Shown here: positions 24,601 to 38,100 of the stretch, piece after piece
Layout of the letters: every line of letters begins with the position of its first letter
Position numbering within the stretch: position 1 is the first letter of the stretch
DNA from: Orientallactaga sibirica
Lineage: Eukaryota; Chordata; Mammalia; Rodentia; Dipodidae
NCBI GenBank assembly: GCA_036365145.1
Contig: JAEOAD010000052.1
Location: 15,172,001 to 15,236,000 of the forward strand
Length of the DNA: 64,000 bases
Direction of reading: 5' to 3'
Notes under the pieces: generated by a model
Told to the model about the DNA's origin: nothing
The model's input: only the letters and a program-made list of their open reading frames with translations
The model's database searches: none
Program-made: the position numbers and the translations under genes

Positions 24601-26095
24601 ATGGTTGGTTTGTTTGTTTGTTTGTTTGTTTGTTTGTTTGTTTGTTTTTTCCGAGGTAGGGTCTCACTCTGGTCCAGGCTGACCTGGAATTCACTATGTA
24701 GTCTCAGGGTGGCCTCGAACTCTCGGTGATCCTCCTACCTCTGCCTCCCGAGTGCTGGGATTAAAGGCATGTGCCACCACACCCGGCTTGTTTTATGTTT
24801 TTTGTTTGTTTGGTTTTGGTTTTTCGAGGTAGGGTCTCACTCTGGCCCAGGCTGACCTGGAATTCACTATGTAGTCTCAGGCTGGCCTCGAACTCACTGC
24901 AATCCTCCTACCTCTATCTCCCGAGTGCTGGGATTAAAGGCGTGCGCCACCATGCAGGCAGGGACTTTTTTGGGGGGAAGGAAACAGTGCCTGCTGTGGC
25001 GGCACACACCTTTAACCCCAACACTCAGGAGACAGAGGGAGGAGGATTGCTGTGAGTTCTGAGACTACATAGTGAATTCCAGGTCAGCTTGTGCTAGAGT
25101 GAGACCCTACTTCAAAAAACCAAAAAAGAAAAAAAAAAAAAAAAAAGGAACTGGACAGTTGTTACTCCTAAGTGAGGTCAGGTCTATTACATATATGCAA
25201 GGCAAATGTACTACATACATGATGAAAATAAGTCTAAATGACTCTCCTGGTAAAATGACCACATCCGAATTGTGGGAATGGCATGAACAGACTTCCTCCA
25301 TCCTCACCTTTCATATTCTTCTGCAGCACTGGTGACTTGCACACAGAGTTCATCGAAGCCAGTGCCCACCACGGCAGAGACACCCACCACCTGTCAAACA
25401 GCATCATGAATGCCACCAAGGAAAAAAACTGTACTTTTTTTTTTTGAAGCAAGCTCAACAGACTGACCTTTTTTTTTTTTTTTTTTTTAATGAGAGAGAG
25501 CAAGAGAGAAAAAGAAAGTTGGTGCGCCAGGGCCTTCAGCCACTGTAACAGAACTCCAGACGTATGTGCCACATTGTGTGCATGTGCAACCTCGCACATG
25601 CATCACTTTGTGCATCTGGCTTACGTGGGATTTGAGGAGTTGAACATGGGTCTTTAGGCTTTGTAGGCAAGCACCTTAACTGCTATGCTATCTCTCCAGC
25701 CCCATTTTTTTTAGTTTGAGGTAGGGTCTCGCTTTAGCCCAGGCTGACCTGGAATTCACTATGTAGTCTCAGGATGACCTCAAATTCACACCTATCCTCC
25801 TACCTCTGCCTCCCGAGTGTGCTGGGATTAAAAGTGTACTCCACCACATCCAGCTGATACCTCTACAGTTTTGTTTTATTATTTTATTTATTTATTTGAG
25901 AGAGAGAGACAGAGAAAGAGGCACAGATAAATGGGTTGCCAGGGCCTATAGCTACTGCAAACAAACTCCAGACGTATGTGCCACCTTTTGCATCTGGCTT
26001 ACATAGGTCCTGGGGAATCGAACCTGGGTCCTTAGGCTTCTCAGGCAAGCGTCTTAACCACTAAGCCATCTCTCCCAGCCCTTGTTTGTTTGCTT

Positions 26096-26146
<51 letters not shown>

Positions 26147-29100
26147 AGAGCAGGAGAAAATGGGCATACCAGGTCCTCTAACCACTGCAAACAAATTCCA
26201 GACACAAGTGCCACCATGTGCATCTATCTGGCTTAGGTAGGTTCTGGGGACTCAAACCTGGTTCCTTAGCCTTTGCAGGCAAGCACCTTAACCACTAAGC
26301 CATCTCTTCAGCTCTCCTCCACATTTTCAATAAGCAAAGCATTAGAAGTTACTTTGCAGAAGGTACTGAACATCCTTTCTAAGCTATATGCAAAGCCACA
26401 CCTACAAGTCAAGATATACACTGCAGGGTCTGTCCGTGTGAGCTGGAAGTAGCACTTACCCTGAGTGAGCTGTAGAACTCATCTAACACCAGGCTCATTG
26501 AACGAGTCAAGTTACTGACATATGTCGTCTCTTGATTCAAGGCATCTTGGAAAGCCTCAAAGTCCTGCATCCACTCCACGGCAAAGCTGTGATCAATGAT
26601 GTCAGTCTGTCCCGGAGAGAAAACAGCAATCAGCAACCAGAACTGAGCCCATGGGCACAATGACAGAGGGCAGCTTTCAGTTAAGTCATGATAACAAAGA
26701 ATATAGTATCTACATATTTTCTTTCTCTGCCTTCCACCTCCACTGCAACAAACCATAAAAAATTTCTTTAACTGTTATTCCAGTTAGCTGACTGTCCCTC
26801 CCCTATTCACACAGAATCCCTGATTATGAAGATGGCTACGGCTGAGGGTGAGTCTGTTTATGCCAACCTCACTCTGGGTAAGAGTCAGCACTAAGCACAC
26901 CTTCCATTTTGTGACACTCACTTCCCTGATGACTTTCTTTAGAAAACCTCAGTCTGCCATCATCACCTGAAGTCACCCAACCCACCCTCCCAAACCTTCC
27001 AACATTAGACAAGATAAGCTAAAGATATGTTCAAAGGCTGGAGAGATGGCTTAGCGGTTAAGGCACTTGCCTGCAAAGCCTAAGGACCTGTGTTCAATCT
27101 CTCTCCAGATCCCACATGAGCCAGGAGCACAAAGGTGAGGCATGCAAAAGGTCACACATGCCCACTAGGTGTCACAAGCATCTGGAGTTCAATATCAGTA
27201 GCTGAGGCCCTGGAGGGCCAATTCTCTCACTCTCTAATATAAATAAATAATAAAAAGATATGTTCAAATCCCACAGGAAGCACCACTTACTTTGTTCATG
27301 ACCAAAATGAAAGGCAGCTTGGTTTTGTACAAGATGCTGAAAAGTCAAATATTAAACATTATTAGTAAAAGCACTCAAGACCAGATGGAACATTGCACAC
27401 CTGAAATCTTAGCACTCAAAAGGCAGAGGCGCCGGGCGTGGTGGTGCACACCTTTAATTCCAGCACTCGGGAGGCAGAGGTAGGAGGATCGCCATGAGTT
27501 CAAGGCCACCCTGAGACTACATAGTTAATTCCAGGTCAGCCTGGGCCGGAGTGAGACCCTACCTCGAAAAAACAAAAAAAAAAAAAAAAAAAAGGCAGAG
27601 CCATGAGTTTCATGAGTTCATGGGCAGTATGGCTATGCAGTGAGATACTGTGTCAAAAGGCACTTAAGTGGTTGAGAATAAGTTAAGAGAACAGGAATGA
27701 TTCAAACTTAAAAATAATTACCAGGAGCTGGAGAGATAGCTCAGCGATTAAGGCGCTTACCTTCAAAACCTAAGGACCCAGGTTCTATTCCCCAGTACTC
27801 CCACATAAGCCAGGTGCACAAGGTGGCATATGCATCTGGAGTTTGTTTGCAGTGGCTGGAGGCTGTGGCACACCCATTCTCTCCCTCCCCCCCCCCTAAT
27901 AAATAAGTAAAATAATTTTTAAAAAGTTACCCAGTTTGGGAATAGAAGGAGCATATCTCAACATAATAAAAGCTATTTATGACAAACCTACAGCCAACAT
28001 AATACTAAATGGGGAAAAACTTGAAGCTTTTCCTCTAAATTCAGGAACAAGACAAGGGTGTCCACTTTCCCCACTACTATTTAATATAGTACTGGAAGTC
28101 TTAGCCACAGCAATAAGGCAAGAGACACTCATAAAGGGGATACAAATTGGAAGGGAAGATGATATGATTCTATACCTAACAGACCCTAAAGTCTCTACCT
28201 GCAAACTGTTAGAGCTGATAAACACTTTTAGCAATATAGCAGGATACAAAATAAACACACAGAAATCAGTAGCTTTTCTATATACTAACAACAAACATGC
28301 AGAGGATGAAATCAGGGAATCTCTCCCATTCACAATTGCCTCAAAAAAACTAAAATACCTTGGAATAAACTTAACCAAGGAAGTGAAGGATCTCTACAAT
28401 GAGAACTTTAAAAAACTCGAGCAACAAATTACAGAAGACACAAGGAAATGGAAAGACATCCCATGGTCCTGGATTGGAAGAATCAATATTGTGAAAATGT
28501 CAATCTTACCAAAAGCAATCTACACATTTAATGTGATCCCTATTAAAATCCCAATAGCTTTCTTCACGGAAATAGAAAAAACAATCCTAAAATTCATCTG
28601 GAAACAAGAAAAAACCTCAAATAGCCAAAACAATTTTGCGAAACAAAAATCAGGCAGGTGGTATAACCATACCCGATTTTAAGTTATATTACAAAGCCAT
28701 AGTAACAAAAACAGCATGGTACTGGCACAAGGACAGACAGGTAGATCAATGGAACAGAATAGAATACCCAAATATTAATCCAAGCAGCTACAGCCACCTG
28801 ATTTTTGACAAAAATGCCAAAAATATTAATTGGAGAAAAGATAGCCTCTTTAACAAGTGGTGTTGGGAAAACTGGACATCGGTATGTAAAAGGATAAACA
28901 TAGATCCTTGTCTCTCTCCATGCACAAGAGTCAAGTCCAACTGGATCAGGGACCTTAATATCAGACCTGAAACTCTGAAACTGCTGGAGGAAAAGGTAGG
29001 GGAAACCCTTCAACATATTGGCATAGGTAAGGACTTTCTGAATATAACCCCAATTGCTCAGGGAATAAAACCACTAATCAACCAATGGGACCTTATGAAA

Positions 29101-32100
29101 TTACAAAGCTTTTGTACAGCAAAGGACACTGTGAATAGAGCAAAAAGACAACCTACAGAATGGGAGAAAATCTTTGCCAGCTATACATCTGACAGAGGAT
29201 TAATATCCAGAATATACAAATAACTCAAAAAACAGAATAATAAGAATTCAAACAACCCAGTTAAAAAATGGGCTATGGATCTAAATAGAGAATTCACAGA
29301 AGATGAAATACAGATGGCATATAAACATCTAAAAAAGTGTTCCACATCCTTAGCCATCAGGGAAATGCAAATTAAAACCACTTTGAGATTCCATTTCACT
29401 CCTGTCAGAATGGCTACCATCAAGAAAACAAATGACAATAAGTGTTGGCAGGGATGCGGAAAAAGAGGAACACTTCTACACTGTTGGTGGGAATGTAACC
29501 TGGTCCAACCATTGTGGAAATCAGTGAGAAGGTTTTTGAGACAGCTAGAAATAGATTTACCATATGATCCAGCTATAGCACTCCTAGGCATATATCCAGA
29601 AGACTCTTCTCACTACCTTAGAGATACTTGCAAAACCATGTTTATTGCCGCTCTATTCACAATAGCTAGGAAATGGAAGCAGCCTAGATGTCCCACCACA
29701 AATGAATGGATAATAAAGATGTGGTACATTTACACAATGGAGTTCTACTCAGCGGTAAAGAAAAATGAAATTATGAAATTTGCAGGGAAATGGATGGAGT
29801 TGGAAAGGATTATACTAAGTGAGGTAACCCAGGCTCAGAAAGCCAAACGTCACATGTTCTCTCTCATATGTGGATCCTAGCTACAAATAGACAGACTTGT
29901 GTGTGAACTGGAACCAAAAATTGGTACCAGAAACTAGTAAGCTGGTAAAAGGCTACAAGGGAGGGAGGAAAGGGAAGGACTGAAGTGTATGGTATTGCAC
30001 ATATGTAAGTGGAAGGACTGATTACAAGGAGGGGAATGGCCTAACCGAGGCCATGGGTAGAGAATGCATAAAAGAAGGGCAGGGGGAGGGTCAATCTAAT
30101 TTCAAAAGATTGTGAATAAGACTTATGTAAAATTACTTTTTTGAATAATGGTACATCTAGAAGCTGTAGACTGTTACTAGAAATTTTTCAGCGCCTGGGT
30201 TGGGATACCTTCCAGTGAGTTGTTGGCCAAGGAGGTCCCGGTAGCCTCCAAAACATTAAAGGCGTTTGCCAAAGCCCTTGGTTTCCCTCGAGAAACAGAT
30301 AGTAAGACCCTATTGCTGAAGACATCTCTTGCCTGAGAGGCAAGGTCACTGAGAAAGCAAGCTGGTGCTGAGCAGAAAACCTTCTCCCTGTAGACCAGCC
30401 AACTGAAAGCTGGAAAAAGCTGCACTGCATACAGAGTATGGGAGACAGAAGTCATCAGCAGTGAAAACAGTGGACGCTGAATATTCAAATTTGGCCAGAC
30501 AGGCCCAAAGACTGAACGGGTGCAATAGTGGCATGTCTACTCGTGGGGTAACCAACTGCTCCATAATTGGACTGAAGGCCCTCTCTATGGGAGGGAATAC
30601 ATACCTGGTACTGAAAAACCTAAGCAAAATCTATGGTAGGTAAGGTCATGAGCCTTAGGGGTATAAAGCATGCTCTTGTCTAAATGTATATACTATTCCC
30701 ACCAAGCTGCCCGGAAAATACTACACTTAATGCTCATATTCACATATTAATGCTACTCTCACTTCTGGTTAGAGAAGCTTCTCTTTTCAGATGGCGATGA
30801 CCACTGGGATGATCCAAAAGGCAACATAGTGCTGAGAAGAAGGGATGGAGGAGTGCCCATCACTGAAACACCTCTGTCACACCCTCCAAGGCTCAGGGAT
30901 CATTGCAGAAGAGGGGGCGGATAGAATGGAAGAGCCAAAGGAAGGGTATGACTCCTTACAATGCAACTGCCCAGACAGAAATTGGCCTTGATATCCATGA
31001 CCTTGCTGTGCCTAGCAATACCTCCGCAAGACCCTCATAATAGAAGTGAAAGATGATGACATCAAATTAAAAAAGAGACTAATGGAGAAAGGGAGGGGAT
31101 ATGATGGAGAGTGGAGTTCTTAAGGGGAATGGGGGGAGGGGAGGAAAATACTATGCACCTTTTGTATGGAAGTATAGTTTGTTGTCAATAAATAAATTAA
31201 TTAATAAATAAATAAATAAAATAAAATAAAAAGTTACCCAGTTTTACAAGGTATTAAGTCTCCTCTCCCAAGAGGAAAATGACCACCACCATCAAGCAAA
31301 TAGAAACCAAACAGAAGCACACACATGCACAAACTCATACAAACACAAGCACACACACTCTCACTCGGTAATAATGTGTTGACACTGATCTTTTTTTTCT
31401 GTATTTTCCAGATAATTGTATTTATTTAAATTTTTTAACAATATACTTTATTTATTTCAGAGAGAGAAAGAGGCAGAAAAAGAGAATGGGTATGCCAGGG
31501 CCTCCAACCACTGCAAATGAATTCCAGACACATGCGCCCCCTTGTGCTTACGGGGTCCTAGAGAATCAAACTAGGATCCTTTGGCTTTACAGGCAAATGC
31601 TTTAACCGCTAAGCCCTCTCTCCAGCCCCCAATAATTGTATTTTTCAATTCAGTGGAGAAAATGAACATTTATTGACTACTATTGCCGTGTAGGCATTCT
31701 GGTAGGAACTTTAATGTATATTATCTTCTTTCATCTACAAAAAATGGTAGTAAATGTATACTCTTTTTATTTTTTTTTTGGTTTTTCGAGGTAGAATCTC
31801 ACTCTAGCTCAGGCTGACCTGGAATTCACTATGTAGTCTCAGGGTGGCCTTGAACTCACAATGATCCTTCCACTTCTGCCTCCCGAGTGGTGGGGTTAAA
31901 GGCATGCACCACCACACCCATCATATACTCTATTTTTATTTTTATTATTATTTTTTTCTTTTTCATTTGGTCTTTTGACACAGGGTCTCATAACCAGGCT
32001 GGCCTTCAACTCACAGCAATCCTCCTGTCTCAGTCTATGGAATATTGAGATTATAGGCATGAGCCATCATGCCCAGCAATGTATTTTTTTAAATATTTTA

Positions 32101-35100
32101 TTTACTTATTTGAGAGAGAGAGACAAGAGGGAGGGAGAAAGAGACAGAATGAGCATGCCAGGGCCTCCAGCCACTGCAAACAAACTCCAGACAAACACGC
32201 CACCTTGTGCATCTGGATTACGTGGGTCCTGGGAAAATGAACCTGGGTCCTGTGGTATTACAGGCAAGTGCCTTAACTGCTAAGTTATCTTTCCAATCCA
32301 AACAACAACGTATTTTTGTTGTTCGTTTTTCGGGGTAGGGTCTCGCTCTAGCCCAGGCTAACCTGGAACTCACTATGTAGTCTCAGCGTGTCCTTGAACT
32401 CATGGCAATTCTCCACCACTGCCTCCCAAGTGCTGGGATTAAAGGTGTGAACCACCACACCCACCACCAACAATGTATTTTTATCTGTCAACTACACCCC
32501 AATAAGCCTGGAAGAAAAAAATTCTGAATGTTGTTTTACAGACTTAAGGTATACTACATGATTTTGATCTTCGCTTTCCCTTTACTGATTTACTTGTTTT
32601 TTGCAGTGGTGGATTGAACCTAAGCTTTAAGTTTGCTAAGGCCCCACTCCAGTGCTTAGATACATATCCAGCCCCTGTGAAATGATCACAACAGTTAAGC
32701 TAATTGAGTATCTATCTTTTTTTAACATAAGTAATAAATATAAAGACAAAATAAGCTTCCTTGCTGGGCGTGGTGGCACACACCTTCAATCCCAGCATTA
32801 GGGAAGCAGAGGTAGGAGGATCACTGTGAGTTTGAGGCCACCCTGAGACCATATAGTGAATTCCAAGTCAGCCTGAGCTACAGTGAGACCCTACCTTGAA
32901 AAAAATAATAATAATAAGGTTGCCTTTCATAAGTTTTCTATGTGGATCAGGAGGACTTCTTGCATACAACAGAATAGTCACTTCTAGACCTATCACAAGA
33001 GACACATATGAGGAGCTGACTCTTGTACATTCCCCCATATTAAATTCTCTCAGCTTTCCTAACACTGTCTTCTCCTCAGTCTGAATGTACACAGTGCAGA
33101 AAACCACAAGGCATGTATTTCCTCTCCTAATGCCAACATACTAGGAACAAACCTATGCATGTTAGAATTACAGAAAAATCCTTTTTAGGACTGGAGAGAT
33201 GGCTTAGCGGTTAAGGCGCCTGCCTCCTAAGCCTAAGAACGCTGGTTCAATCTCCAGCGGTTCCAATCTCCAGGTCCCACGTTTAGCCAGATGCAAAGTG
33301 ACACAAGGGCGCAATGCCGCACTTGGCCACAAGGGGGCGCATGCATCTGGATTCGTTTGCAGCAGCTGAGAGGCTGCTGGCACGCCCATCTCTATCTGTC
33401 TTCCTCTCCCCTCTCTCTCTGTCTCTATCTGTGTCTCTCTCTAAAAAAAATAAAAAATCCTTTTTGTACTTTAGTTGCTCTGTGCAGGTCTCACTATGTA
33501 GTCCATGTTGGTAATGAACCTGCCATCCTTCACCTCCTGAGCTGGGATTACAGGCATGTGCCACCACGCCTGGCTCAGGCAAAACATTCTGTTCCTAGTA
33601 TCTCCTCATGTTACAATTTCATTACCACTTCACACTACATAAGAAACAAAAGTACTATTAAGACCAAAGAACTCTATTCTACCCAGACCTAGATTTCACT
33701 CAACCATTAGCAGCTATCAGATGCATCTGCACATGAGTGAGGAAGATGCTCAGAGAGAATGCCAATGGCACACATCTCGTTGCCTCTGACTTTCCCCCAA
33801 CTCGGTCATTCAACTGAGCAACAAATCTGAATGGGAACGTATACAACCAGAACCCAAATATGAGAGGAAGGAACAGAAGGAGTTCTCATACCTTACAGGA
33901 GACCATACCCACCCATACTCGGTTACCTGCATGCATACAGCATGTTGGACATGAAGGTCACTGGATTAGTACTTCGAGACGTGTCCATTACATAGATGAC
34001 CACTGTTGGAAATGAGGATGCCTAGAACCACGAGGGAATTAAAGCCTTGTTTAGAAGGTTCATTACCTGTCCCCAAAACTACTACTTCCATTCCTCAGCA
34101 AAGGTAATGGTGAGTACTCTGGACTCGGAATCCAACATTCCTCGGAAAGAGAACCACTTCCTCCCACAGTCCCAGGCAGTCAGTCCCACAGCTGATGGGT
34201 CAGTGGAACCCCTAGCTATTCTCATGACCACAATCTCAAATACTCACCAGGGCCTCAGTGATGATTGTCCCAGAAGCTGACCAGGTGAATACCTCAATCT
34301 GTCCAGGTGTGTCAATCAAGACATATCTGAGTCAAGAAGACCATTAAAGAACTATTACATCTGTGCAAGGCTAAAAGAACACTACACGATGCTGATCCAA
34401 GACTGCTGTAAGCTGTGCACACTGCCAAGTCTAACTTCCTGCCACAGCCCTAAATCTGCATGCTATAGAGCCCAAGAATTTCCTCCATGTCAAATATGCA
34501 TGCTAATAGCAGCAGCAGCAGAGAAGGAGCTGCCACAAATGATCAAAGAGTAAACAGAGCTGGGTGTGGTAGCACACGCCTTTAATCCCAGCACTCAGGA
34601 GGCAGAAGTAGGAGGATCACCATGAGTTCAAGGCCACCCTGAGAATACAGAGTGAATTCCAGGTCAGCCTGGGCTAGAGCGAGACCTTACCTTGAAAAAC
34701 CAAAAGAAAAAAAAGTAGACTGTAAGTTTCAGAACACACTGCATTACAACTAATGGATAAGCAAAATCAGAACATAACTCTCTTGAGGATCAATCTGGTA
34801 CCTTTCTATTTAAATACTTTTATTTGTAAGCAGAAAGAGACTGAGAATGGGTATGCCAGGGTTCCTAGCCACTGCAAATGAACTCCAGATACATGCACCT
34901 CTTTGTGCATCTGGCTTTACATGGATTACTCAGGAAATCAAACCCAAGTCATTAGATTTTGCAAGCAAGCACCTTAACCATTGAGCCATCTCTCCAGCCC
35001 CATCTGGATTCATATGGACAGGGATGGAGAATAGAAAAGATGGAGGGCTACAGAATACTTCAAAAGTGATGACAATGTTCTAAAATTGACTGTGGTGATG

Positions 35101-38100
35101 GTTGCACAACTCTGCCTGGTCCTGTGAAGGTACTAAAAGCCATTGAGAGGCTAGAGAGATGGCTTAGTGGTAAAGGCACTTGACTACAAAGCCTAAGAAT
35201 CCAGGTTCAATTTGCCAGGTCCCATGTAGCCAGATGTGGCCCATGTGTCTGGAATTTGTTTGCAGTGGCTAGAGGCCCTGGCATGCCTATTCTCTCAATC
35301 TCTCTCCCTCCCTCCCTTCCTCTAATAAATAAAATGTTTTAAATGTAAAAAATATGTAAATAAATAAATAACCACTGACATGTACACTTGAAATGGGTAA
35401 ATTTACCAGGTATGGTAGCACACACCTTTAATCCCAGCACTTGGGAGGCAGAGGTAGGAGGATCACCCTGAGACTGTTCAAGGACACCCTGAGACTACAG
35501 AGTGAATTCCAGGTCAGCCTGGACTAGAGCAAGACACTACCTCAAAAACTAAATAAAAACAAAAATATTTCAATTTGGGCTGGAGAGATGGCTTAACAGT
35601 TAAGGTACTTGCCTGCAAAGCCAAAGGACCCAGATTTGACTCCTCAGGACCCACATAAGCAATATGTACAAGAGGGTACACGCATCTGGAATTCATCTGC
35701 AGTGGCTAGAGGCCCTGGTGCACCCATTCTCTCTCTCTACCTGCCTATTTCTATCTCTCTCTCAAATAAATAAAAAATATTAAATATATATATTTTTTAA
35801 TTTGTTTTGTTTGTTTTTTCAAGGTAGAGTCTGACTCTAGCCCAGGCTGACCTGGAACTCACTCTGTAGTTCCAGGCTGGCCTCAAACTCACAGCAATCC
35901 TTCTGAGACTCCCAATGTAACCACCTGGAGAAATGGTTTAGTGGTTAAGCACTTGCCTGTGAAGCCTAAGGACCCCGGTTCATGGCTCGATTCCCCAGGA
36001 CTCATGTAAGCCAGATGCACAAGGCAGCGCATGCATCTGGAGTTCATTTGCAGTGGCTAGAGGCCCTGGCATGCCCATTCTCTCTCCCTGCCTCTTTCTC
36101 TGTCTGCCTGTCGCTCTCAAAAATAAAAATAAAAATAAACAAAGGCATACACTACCATGCCTGTCTGGGATTAAAGGTGGAACCACCACACCCACCACCA
36201 ACAATGTATTTTTATCTGTCAACTACACCCCAATAAGCCTGAAGAAAAAAAAATGAATGTTGTTTTACAGACTTAAGGTATACTACATGATTTTGAATTT
36301 CCCTTTACTGATTTACTTGTTTTTTGCAGTGGTGGATTGAACCTAAGCTTTAAGTTTGCTAAGGCCCCACTCCAGTGCTTAGATACATATCCAGCCCTGT
36401 GAAATGATCACAACAGTTAAGCTAATTGAGTATCTATCTATTTTTTAACATAAGTAATAAATATATGGAGACAAAATACTTCCTTGCATACAACAGAATG
36501 GCACACACCTTCAATCCCAGCATTACAAGAGAGGTAGGAGGATCACTCCACACCCTGAGACCATATAGTGAATTCCAAGTCAGCCTGCTTTCAGTGAGAC
36601 ACTGTCTGAAAAAATAATAGTCTAAGGTTGCCTTTCATAAGCAGAAATGTGGATCAGGGAGGACTTCTTGCATACAACAAAATAGTCACTAGACCTATCA
36701 CAAGAGACACATATGAGGAGCTGACTCTTGTACATTCCCCATATTAAATTCTCTCAGCTTTCCTAACACTGTCTTCTCCTCAGTCTGAATGAACACTGGT
36801 GCAGAAAACCACAAGGCATGTATTTCCTCTCCTAATGCCAACATACTAGGAACAAACCTATGCATGTTAGAATTACAGAAAAATCCTTTTTAGGACTGGA
36901 GAGATGGCAGCAGCTGTTAGAGCGCCTGCCTCCTAAGCCCTAAGAACGCTGGTTCAATCTCCTCTCTGTTCCAATCTCCAGGTCCCACGTTTAAAGATGC
37001 AAAGTGACACAAGGGACACTTGGTCCATGTTGGTAATGAATCTCGCATCCTTCACCTCCTGATGCAGGATTACAGGCATGCAGCTGATTGGCTCAGGCAA
37101 AAGGCAAGGCTTCTGGCACGCCATCTCTCTATCTGTCTTCCTCTCCCCTCTCTCTCTGTCTCATAAGAAACAAAAAAATAAAAACCTTTTTGTACTTTAG
37201 TTACTCTGTGCAGGTCTCACTATTAGTCCATGTTGGTAATGAACCTGATCATCTCACCTCCTGAGCTGGGATTAGAGGCATGCCACCACGCCTGGCTCAG
37301 GTTCTGAAACATTCTATTCCTAGTATCTCCTCATGCAACAAATTTCATTACCACTTCACACTACATAAGAAACAAAAGTACTATTAAGAACAAAGAACTC
37401 TATTCTACAGGAGACCTAGATTTCACTCAACCATTAGCAGCTATCAGATGCATCTGCACCAGAGTGATATGCTCAGAGAGAATGCCAATGGCACACATCG
37501 TTGCCTCTGACTTTCCCCCAACTCGGTCATTCACTGAGCTGAGCATCTTGAATGGGAGCGTATACATGTGAGAGGAAGGAACAGAAGGAGTTCTCATAAA
37601 TTACAGGAGACCATACCCACCCATACTCGATTACCTGCATGCATACAGCATGTTGGACATGAAGGTCACTGGATTAGTACTTCGAGACGTGTCCATTACA
37701 TAGATGACCACTGTTGGAAATGAGGATGCCTAGAACCACGAGGAATTAAAGCCTTGTTTTAGAAGGTTCATTACCTGTCCCCAAACTACTACTTCCATTC
37801 CTCAGCAAAGGTAATGGTGAGTACTCTGGACTGAATCCAACATTCCCGGAAAGCAGGAACCACTTCCTCCCACAGTCCCAGGCAGTCAGTCCCACAGCTG
37901 ATGGGTCAGTGGAACCCCTAGCTATTCTCATGACCATAATCTCAAATACTCACCAGGGCCTCAGTGATGATTGTCCCAGAAGCTGACCAGGTGAATACCT
38001 CAATCTGTCCAGGTGTGTCAATCAAGACATATCTGAGTCAAGAAGACCATTAAAGAACTATTACATCCTCTGATGATTGTCCCAGAACTCAATTACATGC

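Larger units (their letters stand above)
21299..25307. repeat. GPN1 introns 12, 11 and 10: SINEs
   Basis: Intron 12: unique sequence 21299-21705, B1 plus 21710-21860 and 21880-22045, B2-like plus 22055-22215. Intron 11: B1 plus 22550-22650, B2-like minus fragment 22653-22710, (TTTG)n, B1 minus 22755-22895 and 22935-23065, B1 plus 23100-23215 and 23220-23385, B2-like plus 23392-23595. Intron 10: unique sequence 23660-24045 and 24270-24600, B2-like plus 24047-24265, (TTTG)n 24607-24648, B1 minus 24650-24785 and 24825-24955, B1 plus 24990-25145. Confidence 0.7.
27337..33926. repeat. GPN1 intron 7: SINEs around an L1 insertion
   Basis: B1 plus 27428-27590; B2-like plus 27725-27920; L1 27938-31227 (separate entry); unique sequence 31245-31430; B2-like minus 31435-31630 and 32095-32300; B1 minus 31780-31920 and 32330-32465; decayed element 31965-32080; from 32433 the tandem duplication unit 1, including an ID-like minus at about 32605-32680. 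Confidence 0.75.
32433..36147 (+). repeat. Tandem duplication in GPN1, unit 1 (clean copy)
   Basis: A 3.7 kb unit beginning CTGGGATTAAAGGTG and ending AATAAACAAAGGCA. It holds GPN1 exons 7 and 6 (plus-strand order) and several SINEs: B1 plus 32762-32910, long B2-like 33186-33455, B1 34555-34715, B2-like minus 34810-35005, B2-like plus 35145-35345, 35577-35795 and 35927-36140, and B1 35403-35565. These SINEs are well formed. Confidence 0.92.

Noticed and set aside
29181..29591. Minus-strand open frame of 136 codons
   Set aside because: It is the shadow of the L1 ORF2 remnant on the plus strand.
33475..33580. Possible small exon with GGTCTCACTATGTAGTCC
   Set aside because: It is a decayed B1-like element; such stretches recur throughout the window.
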